64,000 nucleotides of DNA from Dysgonomonas sp. BGC7 (GTDB taxonomy: Bacteria > Bacteroidota > Bacteroidia > Bacteroidales > Dysgonomonadaceae), in the NCBI RefSeq assembly GCF_001261735.1, contig NZ_CVRP01000010.1, forward strand, positions 395,562 to 459,561. Direction: 5' to 3'. Position 1 is the first letter of the stretch; each line of letters starts with the position of its first letter. Shown here piece by piece: positions 27,615 to 35,782 of the stretch. A program made the position numbers and the translations under genes. Below the pieces are notes generated by a model. It worked only from the letters and a program-made list of their open reading frames with translations, ran no database searches and had not been told where the DNA came from.

Positions 27615-28196
27615 CTATTCAATTAAACCTTGTAGTATAAAGAGAATAAGAACAGGAGCGGCATCTCCTATTCTATCTTTCAGAAAATCAATAGTTCTAC
27701 GAACTTGTGTTGCCACCGTTTTGTCTGAAATAGATAGTAAATCTGCTATTTCACGATAGTTCATATCTGATTTCCAGTATAACAGGAATATTTTTCTTCG
27801 AGCCTCGGGCAATTCTTTAATTAATCGTGTAATCTTTTCTTCAAATAGCTTATTGTCGAGAATCTTATCTACATCAGGTTCTTTATACTCTGGCTCAGGC
27901 TCCATTTTGACAACATAGTTATCAAACAACACCTTACGTCGCAGGTGTAAGTAAACGCTGTTTTTGGCAACTGTAAAAAGATAGCCTTCAAAGTTGTTGG
28001 CAGAATCTATATCCGTCCGCTTGTTCCATATCTGTACAAATACATCCTGAGTGAGGTCTTTAGCAACAGCCGACTCTCTAAGCATGCCATGTATAAAATT
28101 GAATACATGTCCATTATATAGATAATATATTTTTTCAAAGGCCTTAACATCTCCTTTTTGCAAAGCCTTTAGTGTTTTTTCATCAGTGTAGAACAT
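27615..28196 (-). CDS. ECF RNA polymerase sigma factor (PUL2)
   Basis: ECF-type sigma factor of 193 aa, Bacteroides-expansion type. Region 2 lies at about 20-90 (AFEKIYYLYNGHVFNFI, AKDLTQDVFVQIWNKR, GYLFTVAKNSVYLHLRR) and region 4 at about 125-178 (KELPEARRKIFLLYWKSDMNYREIADLL, HTH DKTVATQVRRTIDFLK). The last ~15 residues are hydrophobic (PVLILFILQGLIE). It would be held by the FecR protein encoded downstream and released when the PUL2 SusC imports its glycan. A TAAATTTG -7 element lies about 82 nt upstream. Confidence 0.94.
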   Translation of the reverse strand: MFYTDEKTLKALQKGDVKAFEKIYYLYNGHVFNFIHGMLRESAVAKDLTQDVFVQIWNKRTDIDSANNFEGYLFTVAKNSVYLHLRRKVLFDNYVVKMEPEPEYKEPDVDKILDNKLFEEKITRLIKELPEARRKIFLLYWKSDMNYREIADLLSISDKTVATQVRRTIDFLKDRIGDAAPVLILFILQGLIE

Positions 28197-28277
28197 ACAT
28201 AAAAAGACCGTACTTTTTTTTGAACTAAATAAGAATGTTTATCCAATGATGCATTGTGTATCTTGACGGATATGTGG

Positions 28278-28285
28278 CAAATTTA
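28278..28285 (-). promoter_or_regulatory. candidate -7 promoter element for the PUL2 sigma/fecR operon
   Basis: The minus strand reads TAAATTTG, an exact TAnnTTTG match, 82 nt upstream of the sigma ATG. No -33 TTTG at the expected distance is seen. Confidence 0.4.
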
Positions 28286-28493
28286 ATATAAATAAAACAG
28301 GAAAAGGTAGTTTCATTCAGTTAAAAATGTTATTGTCGAGGATAATAAAGAGTAAATAGTACCAAAATCTACTATTATCGGTAAAGTTACATCTATGTTA
28401 TTGTCTTTTATTGAAGATAAAACCTCACAAACAAGACCTAAAATATCTACAAAAAACAAAAAAGAGAGTTTCGTCTCCGAAAAAGGCCGTTTG

Positions 28494-28511
28494 GTCTCAA
28501 TTCTCTGAGAC
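28494..28511. repeat. short inverted repeat upstream of receptor-like gene
   Basis: GTCTCA (28494-28499), 6-nt spacer, TGAGAC (28506-28511). It could be an operator or a leader hairpin for the gene at 28596; it has no T-tract, so it is not a typical terminator. Confidence 0.35.
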
Positions 28512-28595
28512 GCTTCCTATAGAGGTATACTTTTACATCAAAGAATTATTCCTAGAATAAATTATAATAAATGATTAACATATATAAAGAACAAT

Positions 28596-30947
28596 ATGAA
28601 ATTTAAACTTCAGATCAGTATTTTATACTCTTTATTAGTAGTCTTAGGCATTAACGCCCAAAATAATTATCCGACACAAACTATCAGAGGTACAGTAACA
28701 GACAGGGATTCGGGAACGCCAATACCCTATGTCTCTGTCGGATTACTCGGAACAGAGAAAGGAACAACAACCGACGAAAAAGGAGAGTTCTGCTTGGAAT
28801 ATATCCCTGTAGGCCGTTACAATATACAGGCTACGTCTGTGGGATACGCACCAATAATCCTTCGTGAAGTAATGGTGGCCTCATCTAAAGAAATATATTT
28901 GGAAATTCAGCTTAAAGAAAATACTCACAAACTAGGAGAAGTAATAGTATCGGGTCAAACAAATAAAAGTCGTCCTCTGAATAATATGGCATTGTCAGGT
29001 GCCCGAATGTTAAGTGTAGAAGAAGCACGGCGTTATGCAGGAGGAATGGATGATCCGGCGCGTCTGGCAGCCTCTTTTGCAGGAGTATCTCCAAACGTAG
29101 GTAATAATGGGATCTCTATACATGGCAATGCTCCGCACCTATTGCAATGGAGACTAGAAGATATAGAAATACCCAACCCTAATCACTTTGCCGATATATC
29201 AGTGTTAGGAGGAGGAGTATTATCTTCTCTGAGTAGTAATATACTTGGTAATTCCGATTTTTACACAGGAGCTTTTCCTGCCGAATTCGGAAATGCAGTA
29301 TCAGGAGTATTCGATATGAAAATGCGAAACGGGAATAATATGAAACATGAACATACTTTTCAGGCCGGAATCTTAGGACTAGACTTTGCCTCAGAAGGCC
29401 CTTTGAGCAAGAAACATAATTCATCTTATATTTTCAACTACAGATACTCAACTACAGCCTTGCTGGACAAACTAGGAGGGAAAGTAGAAGAAGGCTCCAC
29501 AATTAAATATCAGGATCTAAATTTCAAACTTAATTTTCCAACAGCAAAGGCCGGAATTTTCTCAATATGGGGAACTGCACTAATTGACAACTATAAGCAA
29601 AAGCCTGAAAAAGAGATGGAAAAGTGGGAAAATATAGATGACAGACAAACTTCTAAATCGAACCAAAAGATGGCCGCAGGAGGCGTCAACCACCGATATT
29701 TCTTCAATAATGATACACAGTGGAAAAACACTATAGCTATCACATATTCGAAAGCTAACTCTGATATGGATGTAATAGATTACTCACAAAATACAACACC
29801 TTATCTGGTATCGGCAAACAGATACACGAACTTCATATTCAAAAGCTCATTTAACAAGAAATTCAGTTCTCGCTTTACAAACCTGACAGGAATCACTTAC
29901 ACCAAGATGCTTTATAATATGAATTTTGATATGGCTCCACATGAAGCTGCAACAATGAACAACATCTCTCAGGGCGATGGTAATACTAACCTCATAACAG
30001 CTTATAATTCGTCGCTGATAGGCTTGAGCGATAAAGTAGATATGACTATAGGAGTAAACAGTCAGGTAATGACTCTCAACAATGAATGGACTATAGAGCC
30101 TCGTACATCTATACGTTGGCAGGCCTCAGGAAGAAGCTCGTTTGCTTTGGCCTACGGGCTTTATAGCAGAATGGAGAAAATGGATGTTTTTTTTGTAAAA
30201 ACAAAAGGAACAGCTAAAACAGAAAATAAAAATTTGGGATTTACCAAGTCGCATCACCTCATGTTTACCTACGATTTTAAGTTATCGGACGATATGCGCC
30301 TCAGAATAGAACCATATATCCAATTCTTATATGATGTGCCGGTGATGGCAGACAGTTCATATTCTGTACTTAATAGAAGAGACTTCTGGGTAGAAGACCC
30401 ATTGATAAACAAAGGAAAAGGACGTAATATGGGAATAGATGTTACTTTTGAAAAATATCTGACAAGAGGATTCTATTATATGATAACCGGGTCGATATTC
30501 AGTTCTAAATATTGTGGAGGAGATGGAGTTTGGCACAACACAAGATATAATAGAAATTATATTGTAAACGGACTAATAGGCAAAGAATGGATGCTAGGCA
30601 GAAACAAACAAAATGTACTGAGTGCAAATCTAAAGTTGACACTGCAAGATGGGGAACGCTACTCTCCAATAGATGAAAATGCTACCATGAATGATCCTGA
30701 TAAGACTGTTCGATATGACGAAACTAAAGCATTTTCTAAACAACTGTCTCCAATGTTCCTGACTAATTATTCGGTCAGCTACAAAATCAACAGAAAAAAG
30801 ATATCACACGAATTTGCCATACAGGGCTTAAATGCAACAGGATATAAAGAGTTTCACGGACATGTATATAACTCTAAGAAAAATATTATCGAGCCTTACA
30901 AGATAGCGACAAGCCTGACTAATGTAAGCTATAAAATCCAATTCTGA
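28596..30947 (+). CDS. TonB-dependent receptor-like outer-membrane protein
   Basis: Outer-membrane beta-barrel protein of 783 aa. Signal peptide 1-21 (GINAQ), carboxypeptidase-regulatory-like domain at about 28-110 (IRGTVTDRDSGTPIPYVSV), then a plug-like domain at about 115-235 (LGEVIVSGQ, DDPARLAASFAGV, NGISIHGNAPHLLQWRLEDIEIPNP, GAFPAEFGNAVSGVFDM) and a barrel ending LTNVSYKIQF. It lacks the SusC signature motifs and has no SusD partner, so it belongs to the non-SusC receptor group. Downstream on the same strand are a LytS-like pair and a LytTR regulator, separated by a hairpin, suggesting a receptor whose production or activity is tied to that signalling system. Substrate unknown. Confidence 0.85.
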   Translation: MKFKLQISILYSLLVVLGINAQNNYPTQTIRGTVTDRDSGTPIPYVSVGLLGTEKGTTTDEKGEFCLEYIPVGRYNIQATSVGYAPIILREVMVASSKEIYLEIQLKENTHKLGEVIVSGQTNKSRPLNNMALSGARMLSVEEARRYAGGMDDPARLAASFAGVSPNVGNNGISIHGNAPHLLQWRLEDIEIPNPNHFADISVLGGGVLSSLSSNILGNSDFYTGAFPAEFGNAVSGVFDMKMRNGNNMKHEHTFQAGILGLDFASEGPLSKKHNSSYIFNYRYSTTALLDKLGGKVEEGSTIKYQDLNFKLNFPTAKAGIFSIWGTALIDNYKQKPEKEMEKWENIDDRQTSKSNQKMAAGGVNHRYFFNNDTQWKNTIAITYSKANSDMDVIDYSQNTTPYLVSANRYTNFIFKSSFNKKFSSRFTNLTGITYTKMLYNMNFDMAPHEAATMNNISQGDGNTNLITAYNSSLIGLSDKVDMTIGVNSQVMTLNNEWTIEPRTSIRWQASGRSSFALAYGLYSRMEKMDVFFVKTKGTAKTENKNLGFTKSHHLMFTYDFKLSDDMRLRIEPYIQFLYDVPVMADSSYSVLNRRDFWVEDPLINKGKGRNMGIDVTFEKYLTRGFYYMITGSIFSSKYCGGDGVWHNTRYNRNYIVNGLIGKEWMLGRNKQNVLSANLKLTLQDGERYSPIDENATMNDPDKTVRYDETKAFSKQLSPMFLTNYSVSYKINRKKISHEFAIQGLNATGYKEFHGHVYNSKKNIIEPYKIATSLTNVSYKIQF

Positions 30948-30960
30948 CAATATAGATTAT

Positions 30961-30996
30961 GCACAGAGAACTGAGATGAATATCAATTCTCTGTGC
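30961..30996 (+). terminator. hairpin after the receptor-like gene
   Basis: GCACAGAGAA (30961-30970) pairs perfectly with TTCTCTGTGC (30987-30996) around a 16-nt loop, 14 bp after the stop codon. The downstream T content is moderate (TTCTCTTACG), so it may be a terminator or an attenuator ahead of the LytS gene at 31046. Confidence 0.65.
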
Positions 30997-31045
30997 TTCT
31001 CTTACGGAAATATGTATCTTAGACCTCTCTATTATTAATATTTAT

Positions 31046-32080
31046 ATGAATCAGCAGTCTTTTATATATAAGTTTTTATTAATGCCTCAATTCCGTGTTT
31101 GGAGATATTTGGCTCTTATCATATTTTTCACTATCGTATCACTCAATCAGGCTCTTACAGGCTACAAAGACATCATGCCATTGATGGGGAGAAATATATA
31201 CTGGATAGTGTCAGGTACAATTCTTTTTTATATAATGACTGTCTTTCTGGTTTTGAGAACCATCCTAAAATATCTGTTATCAGGTAAATACATCTTGTTT
31301 ATCATTTCCATTATCTTATGTGCTGCATCCTTCACAGCCATACCTAATATAATATCTGCTGTATACATAGATGGTTACGATCTATTTTGCGAAACTACGA
31401 TAATAGATAATTTATCAGCTTATGTCATTTATATTTTATGTATTTCGGGCGTTATTATTCCTGTTTTCTTAAGAAATTGGATGATTTCAAACCAACATCT
31501 CAGTCTGCTAAAAATAAAACAAGAATCGTCGCAAGTAGAACAGTTGAAAGAACAAATAAATCCGGCTTCTTTCTTCAAAATACTAAATAAGAGTGGAGCC
31601 CTTGTAAAAACAGAGCCTGATAAAGCTTCTACAATGTTGATGAAACTAGGACAACTGTTACGTTATCAATTATACGATTGTAACAGAGCTCAAGTATTGG
31701 TTAGTGCTGAAATCTCATTTCTTCGTAACTTTCTCGATTTGGAAAAATTATATTCGCCTAAGTTTAACTATACAATAAATCCTGTTGGGAATATAAATGG
31801 GATATTCATATCCCCATCTATCCTTCTACCTTATGTTCAGAACATTATGAACACAATCAACTATGATAGAGAAATGCAGACAATGAATATCCAGATAAAC
31901 AACCTCGACAAATCTATACGAATAATTATCAGTATAACAGTTACAAGCAACAGCTCTTTGCAAAGAGAATTACTAAAAGTAGAAGAGCGACTGAACACAC
32001 TGTATAGAGATCATTATAAGTTGATTGTTTCAGATAAAAATGAAAATACTAAAGTATCACTGGAATTAGATAAGATATAA
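31046..32080 (+). CDS. LytS-type sensor protein lacking the phospho-acceptor histidine (pseudokinase)
   Basis: Membrane protein of 344 aa with the layout of a LytS/YpdA histidine kinase: about four membrane helices in residues 18-143, then a cytoplasmic region starting near 150. The kinase motif normally reads NPHFLFN; here it reads INPASFFKILN, so A174 replaces the phosphorylated His. The ATP-binding half is also worn down: the N-box position reads LLPYVQNIMNTIN instead of FVENAVKH, and the glycine-rich G-box is absent. The frame is intact and it is followed after 2 bp by a complete LytS kinase, so it is probably a maintained partner, for example a heterodimer subunit or a sensor arm, and not a decaying gene. 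Confidence 0.82.
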   Translation: MNQQSFIYKFLLMPQFRVWRYLALIIFFTIVSLNQALTGYKDIMPLMGRNIYWIVSGTILFYIMTVFLVLRTILKYLLSGKYILFIISIILCAASFTAIPNIISAVYIDGYDLFCETTIIDNLSAYVIYILCISGVIIPVFLRNWMISNQHLSLLKIKQESSQVEQLKEQINPASFFKILNKSGALVKTEPDKASTMLMKLGQLLRYQLYDCNRAQVLVSAEISFLRNFLDLEKLYSPKFNYTINPVGNINGIFISPSILLPYVQNIMNTINYDREMQTMNIQINNLDKSIRIIISITVTSNSSLQRELLKVEERLNTLYRDHYKLIVSDKNENTKVSLELDKI

Positions 32081-32082
32081 AT

Positions 32083-33162
32083 ATGCAAATTACAGAAAAC
32101 AATAACAATCTCATCATAAAGCTATTGACGCATCCTTATCTAAAAATATTCAGACATCTGATCTTACTCATATTCATAGCTTCTATCTCCGGAGGATTTA
32201 TTTGGTATATGCAAGAAGAAGTTGAAATGACAACTTTCCAACGATATGGAGGATTACTTTTCTTTATATTTATATTCTTGGGAAGTATATATCTGAATAT
32301 TTACATTCTAGTGCCCAAACTATTAGAAAAAAATAAGTGGGCAATGTATTTTAGTTCTCTGCTTAGTGTTGTTCTACTAATAATATTACTCATCTTTCTC
32401 ATTCAGGCTATATATATTCCCAAAGCACCTTCTACAGCAAATGAGACTAATATTTTTAGTATTATTATAAATGTGTTATCATCTACCATGTCTATTTTTC
32501 TTTTGCTTGTGGGCACCACAACTCTTGTTTTATTCAAACATTGGATTTCAGACATGAAGCAATCTGAAGAATTGGAATCAAATACCTTATCATTAGAATT
32601 GAAACTACTGGAAAACCAAATAAATCCGCATTTCCTTTTCAACATGCTCAACAATGCGAACATTATGATAAAAAAAGATCCTGAAGCAGCCTCTAATATC
32701 ATATACAAGTTGGAGGAAATGCTCCGATACCAAATGAACGACAACACTCGTAAAAAAGTGCTACTGAAAGAAGAAATATTATTCCTTGACGATTATCTGG
32801 AACTTGAGAGAACACGAAGAGATTATTTTGATTATATTATTTCCACTGATGGAAATATAGACCAGATAGAGCTTCCTCCCCTACTGTTTATTACCTTTGT
32901 AGAAAATGCAGTGAAACATAATTCAGCCAACAGTACCAATTCTTATGTACATATCATGTTTACTCTAAATAAAGAGCAATTGATTTTTATTTGCGAAAAC
33001 TCAATATCTCAACGACCTATACCTATCGACAAACAAAATAATGGCGGAATAGGACTTATAAATATAAGACGGCGCCTTGATCTTCTTTTCGAAAACAATT
33101 ATTCTTTAGAGCAAACTAAAACGAAAGTAAGTTATACAACAAGATTAATACTAAACTTATGA
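32083..33162 (+). CDS. LytS-type sensor histidine kinase
   Basis: Sensor kinase of 359 aa with four membrane helices (about 23-45, 56-78, 88-112, 125-150) and a cytoplasmic His-kinase domain: LLENQINPHFLFNMLNN with phospho-acceptor H183, LRYQ at 215, N-box FVENAVKHNS (N275), G-box NNGGIGLINIRRRLDLLF near 320. All motifs are intact, in contrast to its upstream paralogue. It ends 4 bp into the response regulator gene (ATGA-type overlap at 33159-33162), so the two are translationally coupled and almost certainly a cognate pair. Signal unknown; the neighbouring receptor-like protein is a candidate output or input. Confidence 0.93.
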   Translation: MQITENNNNLIIKLLTHPYLKIFRHLILLIFIASISGGFIWYMQEEVEMTTFQRYGGLLFFIFIFLGSIYLNIYILVPKLLEKNKWAMYFSSLLSVVLLIILLIFLIQAIYIPKAPSTANETNIFSIIINVLSSTMSIFLLLVGTTTLVLFKHWISDMKQSEELESNTLSLELKLLENQINPHFLFNMLNNANIMIKKDPEAASNIIYKLEEMLRYQMNDNTRKKVLLKEEILFLDDYLELERTRRDYFDYIISTDGNIDQIELPPLLFITFVENAVKHNSANSTNSYVHIMFTLNKEQLIFICENSISQRPIPIDKQNNGGIGLINIRRRLDLLFENNYSLEQTKTKVSYTTRLILNL

Positions 33163-33872
33163 AATGTATCATTGTAGATGATGAACCTATAGCTCGTGAA
33201 GGCATTAGATTACTGGTAGATGAAATTCCACAACTAGAATTACTAAAGAGTTTCAACAATGCAGAATCAGCTGCCGAGTTCATCAAAGATATAACTGTCG
33301 ACCTTATTTTTTTAGACATCAATATGCCGGGTATCAACGGTATAGAGTTTGCTCATAGCATACCTAAACATACACTTATTATTTTCACCACAGCTTATTC
33401 ACAATATGCTCTCGATAGTTACGAGGTGGATGCAATAGACTATTTAGTAAAACCTATCGATTCTATAAAATTTCGCAAAGCAGTAAATAAAGCGATTGTT
33501 TACCACTCTCTATTGATAAATGAAGAAAAGAAGAGAGTAGATAGTATAGAAGATGAATACATTTTTGTAAAATCGGACAGGAAATATTTTAAAGTAAATC
33601 TGGACGATATTCTATTTATAGAAGGGCTTAAAGATTATGTCATCATTCAGATGAATAATCAACGTATCATTACAAGAATGAGCCTTAAAGCGATAAATGA
33701 ACTTCTACCTACAAGCATATTTTTCAGAATAAACAAATCATATATAGTAAACAAAAATCACATCGAATCTTTTGACAATAATGATGTTTTTATCAAAAAT
33801 TACGAAATTGCTATAGGATATACTTTTAGAGAAGATTTCTTTAAAGACTTTACCAATAATAAATCATTGTGA
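33159..33872 (+). CDS. LytTR-family response regulator
   Basis: Response regulator of 237 aa: receiver domain at 1-115 with the acidic pair at D7-D8, phospho-acceptor D53 (FLDINMPGING) and the conserved Lys in DYLVKPIDS; then a LytTR DNA-binding domain at about 138-235 (YIFVKSDRKYFKVNLDDILFI, RINKSYIVNKNHIESFD). Overlaps the kinase gene by 4 bp. LytTR proteins bind direct repeats upstream of targets; I could not identify such repeats with confidence near 28596 or 31046. The downstream ECF operon starts 197 bp later and has its own -7 element. Confidence 0.94.
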   Translation: MKCIIVDDEPIAREGIRLLVDEIPQLELLKSFNNAESAAEFIKDITVDLIFLDINMPGINGIEFAHSIPKHTLIIFTTAYSQYALDSYEVDAIDYLVKPIDSIKFRKAVNKAIVYHSLLINEEKKRVDSIEDEYIFVKSDRKYFKVNLDDILFIEGLKDYVIIQMNNQRIITRMSLKAINELLPTSIFFRINKSYIVNKNHIESFDNNDVFIKNYEIAIGYTFREDFFKDFTNNKSL

Positions 33873-34005
33873 CCAAATACGGCCTAATCATAGTAAGCTA
33901 TTCAATCTAATCATGAAATATTATTAATTCGCTGATCTTTTCAAATCTAAATTGAAATACTCACATTCTTCATGTTCTAAATCTCATCTTTTTGAATAAT
34001 TTATG

Positions 34006-34013
34006 TACTTTTG
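34006..34013 (+). promoter_or_regulatory. -7 promoter element of the VIT/vWA operon
   Basis: TACTTTTG is an exact TAnnTTTG match, 56 nt upstream of the sigma factor start codon. The nearest upstream TTTG is only 11 nt away, closer than the usual -33 spacing. Confidence 0.5.
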
Positions 34014-34068
34014 ACTATATTTATTAAAATTAACAAAAAAAGATTGAACTAAACAACACAACTTTGTT

Positions 34069-34692
34069 TTGGACGAATTCGAACTATTTGAAAGAATAAA
34101 GCAGCGAGACACAACTGCCTTCGACATACTATTCAGAAAATACTACACACCCCTGTGTCGTTTTTCGTATACTATATGTCTTTCACAGACAGATGCGGAA
34201 GAAAGTGTTCAAGATATGTTTGTCAATTTGTGGGAAAAAGCACCTACAGTTAATATAGACACCTCTCTCAAAGCATATCTATACAGATCGGCTCGCAACT
34301 ACACACTCAATATATTAAAAAAACAACAGACAGAAGAACATCATCTTAGTCGGTATGCTGAAATAGAAGAGGCTGATGAGATTAGTGAGAAAACACCCGA
34401 TGCTGAAATAGGACGGCTTATACAAGCTGGAGTAAATACTCTACCCGACAGATGTCGTGAGATATTTGTACTCTGCAAACAAGAAGGGCTCACATACGAG
34501 GAAATAGCGGAATATCTCAATATCTCGAAAAAAACAATTGATAATCAAATGGGTATTGCATTACGCAAACTACGGGAATATCTCTACCCTATGTTGAAAA
34601 AAATTTCTATTCTTTTATTTTTTTCAACGCATCTTTTAGGGATAATTGTTTTTTGTATTGTCGTATATAATATAATGAGAAATGAAATATAA
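34069..34692 (+). CDS. ECF sigma factor with C-terminal membrane segment; TTG start
   Basis: ECF-type sigma factor of 207 aa. Region 2 is at about 18-85 (AFDILFRKYYTPLCRFSY, DAEESVQDMFVNLWEK), region 4 at about 122-172 (LPDRCREIFVLCKQEGLTYEEIAEYL, HTH KKTIDNQMGIALRKLR). The start is TTG at 34069; no ATG precedes the conserved region 2 residues in this frame. Residues 178-203 form a long uncharged hydrophobic stretch (ILLFFSTHLLGIIVFCIVVY), long enough to span a membrane, which is unusual for a sigma factor. The gene overlaps fecR by 11 bp, implying coupled translation. Proposed role: transcription of the downstream STN/GldM-like/VIT-vWA genes. Confidence 0.9.
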   Translation: MDEFELFERIKQRDTTAFDILFRKYYTPLCRFSYTICLSQTDAEESVQDMFVNLWEKAPTVNIDTSLKAYLYRSARNYTLNILKKQQTEEHHLSRYAEIEEADEISEKTPDAEIGRLIQAGVNTLPDRCREIFVLCKQEGLTYEEIAEYLNISKKTIDNQMGIALRKLREYLYPMLKKISILLFFSTHLLGIIVFCIVVYNIMRNEI

Positions 34693-35665
34693 TATGGAAA
34701 ATATTCCCTACGAACTGATCGCACGTTATCTTGCCGGAGAATGCAACGATAATGAGAAACAGCAAGTCTTGGAGTGGAAGCTACAAAATCCGGAAATGAT
34801 GGACGAATTCACAAAGATGTGGGCGGAGATACCATCTAACGAATTTACACCCGATCAAGAACTAGCTTTGCAAAAGGTAAAGTACCGAATTAGCACACAA
34901 AAAGAGAAAAAAGCAAAACGTTTACCACTCTTTGTAGGAGGTATAGCTGCTGCCGTTGCTATTGTTTTCATTTTGATAAACGTAATAATAAAAGAAACAC
35001 AGGACAATACTCTGCAATCTAATGATACATCATGGCTAACTCTGAGCACGGATACTGACGAAATAGAAGAATATCTCCTACCCGATGGAAGCAAAGTGTG
35101 GCTCAATCAGTCCTCATCTATACAATATCCTCAAGTATTTGAAGGAAATACGCGCGAAATACATCTCGAAGGGGAAGCTTTCTTTGAAATTGCACCTAAT
35201 GCTGACAAGCCATTTATCATACATGCCAATAATACACAAACAAGAGTAGTAGGAACATCTTTCGGTGTGAAGGCAAGAAAAGACAACGGTGAAGTTATAG
35301 TAACTGTATCTACAGGTATAATCAATTTTTCAGCCGAAGGAGAAACAGATCACATACAACTTGTAAAAGGAGAACAAGGGATATGTAACCCTAAAGAAAG
35401 AATATTGGAGAAAAACACAAGCCCTGACCCCAATCTTTTGGCATGGAAAACAAAAATATTAATATTCGAACAATCTTCGCTGACTCAAGTGAGTAAACTT
35501 CTGGAAGAAGTATATCATACTCCCGTAACAGTAGACAGCTCGGTAGCTGACCTGCGAATTACCAGCACATTCGATCAGATGAGCCTATCCGAAATTTTAC
35601 AAATTATAGAACTCACCCTAAACATACATGCTGAAGAAACTCCAGATGGCATAATGTTGAAATAA
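34682..35665 (+). CDS. FecR-family anti-sigma factor
   Basis: Anti-sigma factor of 327 aa: cytoplasmic N-terminal part with YELIARYLAGECNDNE, one membrane helix at 81-103 (PLFVGGIAAAVAIVFILINVI), periplasmic FecR domain at about 120-215 (YLLPDGSKVWLNQSSSIQYP, LEGEAFFEIAPNADKPFII) and a C-terminal DUF4974 module (SQVSKLLEEVYHTPVTV). It starts at ATG 34682 inside the sigma gene; a second ATG at 34694 would avoid the overlap. It is expected to receive its signal from an STN domain, and here that domain is found in the separate gene at 35783. Confidence 0.93.
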   Translation: MKYNMENIPYELIARYLAGECNDNEKQQVLEWKLQNPEMMDEFTKMWAEIPSNEFTPDQELALQKVKYRISTQKEKKAKRLPLFVGGIAAAVAIVFILINVIIKETQDNTLQSNDTSWLTLSTDTDEIEEYLLPDGSKVWLNQSSSIQYPQVFEGNTREIHLEGEAFFEIAPNADKPFIIHANNTQTRVVGTSFGVKARKDNGEVIVTVSTGIINFSAEGETDHIQLVKGEQGICNPKERILEKNTSPDPNLLAWKTKILIFEQSSLTQVSKLLEEVYHTPVTVDSSVADLRITSTFDQMSLSEILQIIELTLNIHAEETPDGIMLK

Positions 35666-35708
35666 GTAAAAAACAACACTCAGAGATTAAATATAAATCA
35701 AAAAATAC

Positions 35709-35742
35709 GGAAATTCAAGAATTAAAAATTTCTGTTTTTTTT
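35709..35742 (+). terminator. weak terminator or attenuator between fecR and the STN gene
   Basis: GAAATT (35710-35715) pairs with AATTTC (35727-35732) around an AT-rich loop, followed by TG and a run of eight T. The stem is short and AT-only, so partial read-through into the next gene is likely. Confidence 0.35.
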
Positions 35743-35782
35743 ATTTTCTTCAAAATTCATTTAGGGGTATAACTTCTGAGCA

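Larger units (their letters stand above)
28197..28595. other. 399-bp divergent intergenic region
   Basis: It separates the leftward ECF sigma gene from the rightward receptor-like gene, so it should hold both promoters. I see an exact -7 box for the sigma gene at 28278-28285 and a 6-bp inverted repeat GTCTCA/TGAGAC with a 6-nt spacer at 28494-28511, 85 bp before the receptor ATG. No convincing -7/-33 pair for the rightward gene and no coding sequence are visible. Confidence 0.6.
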
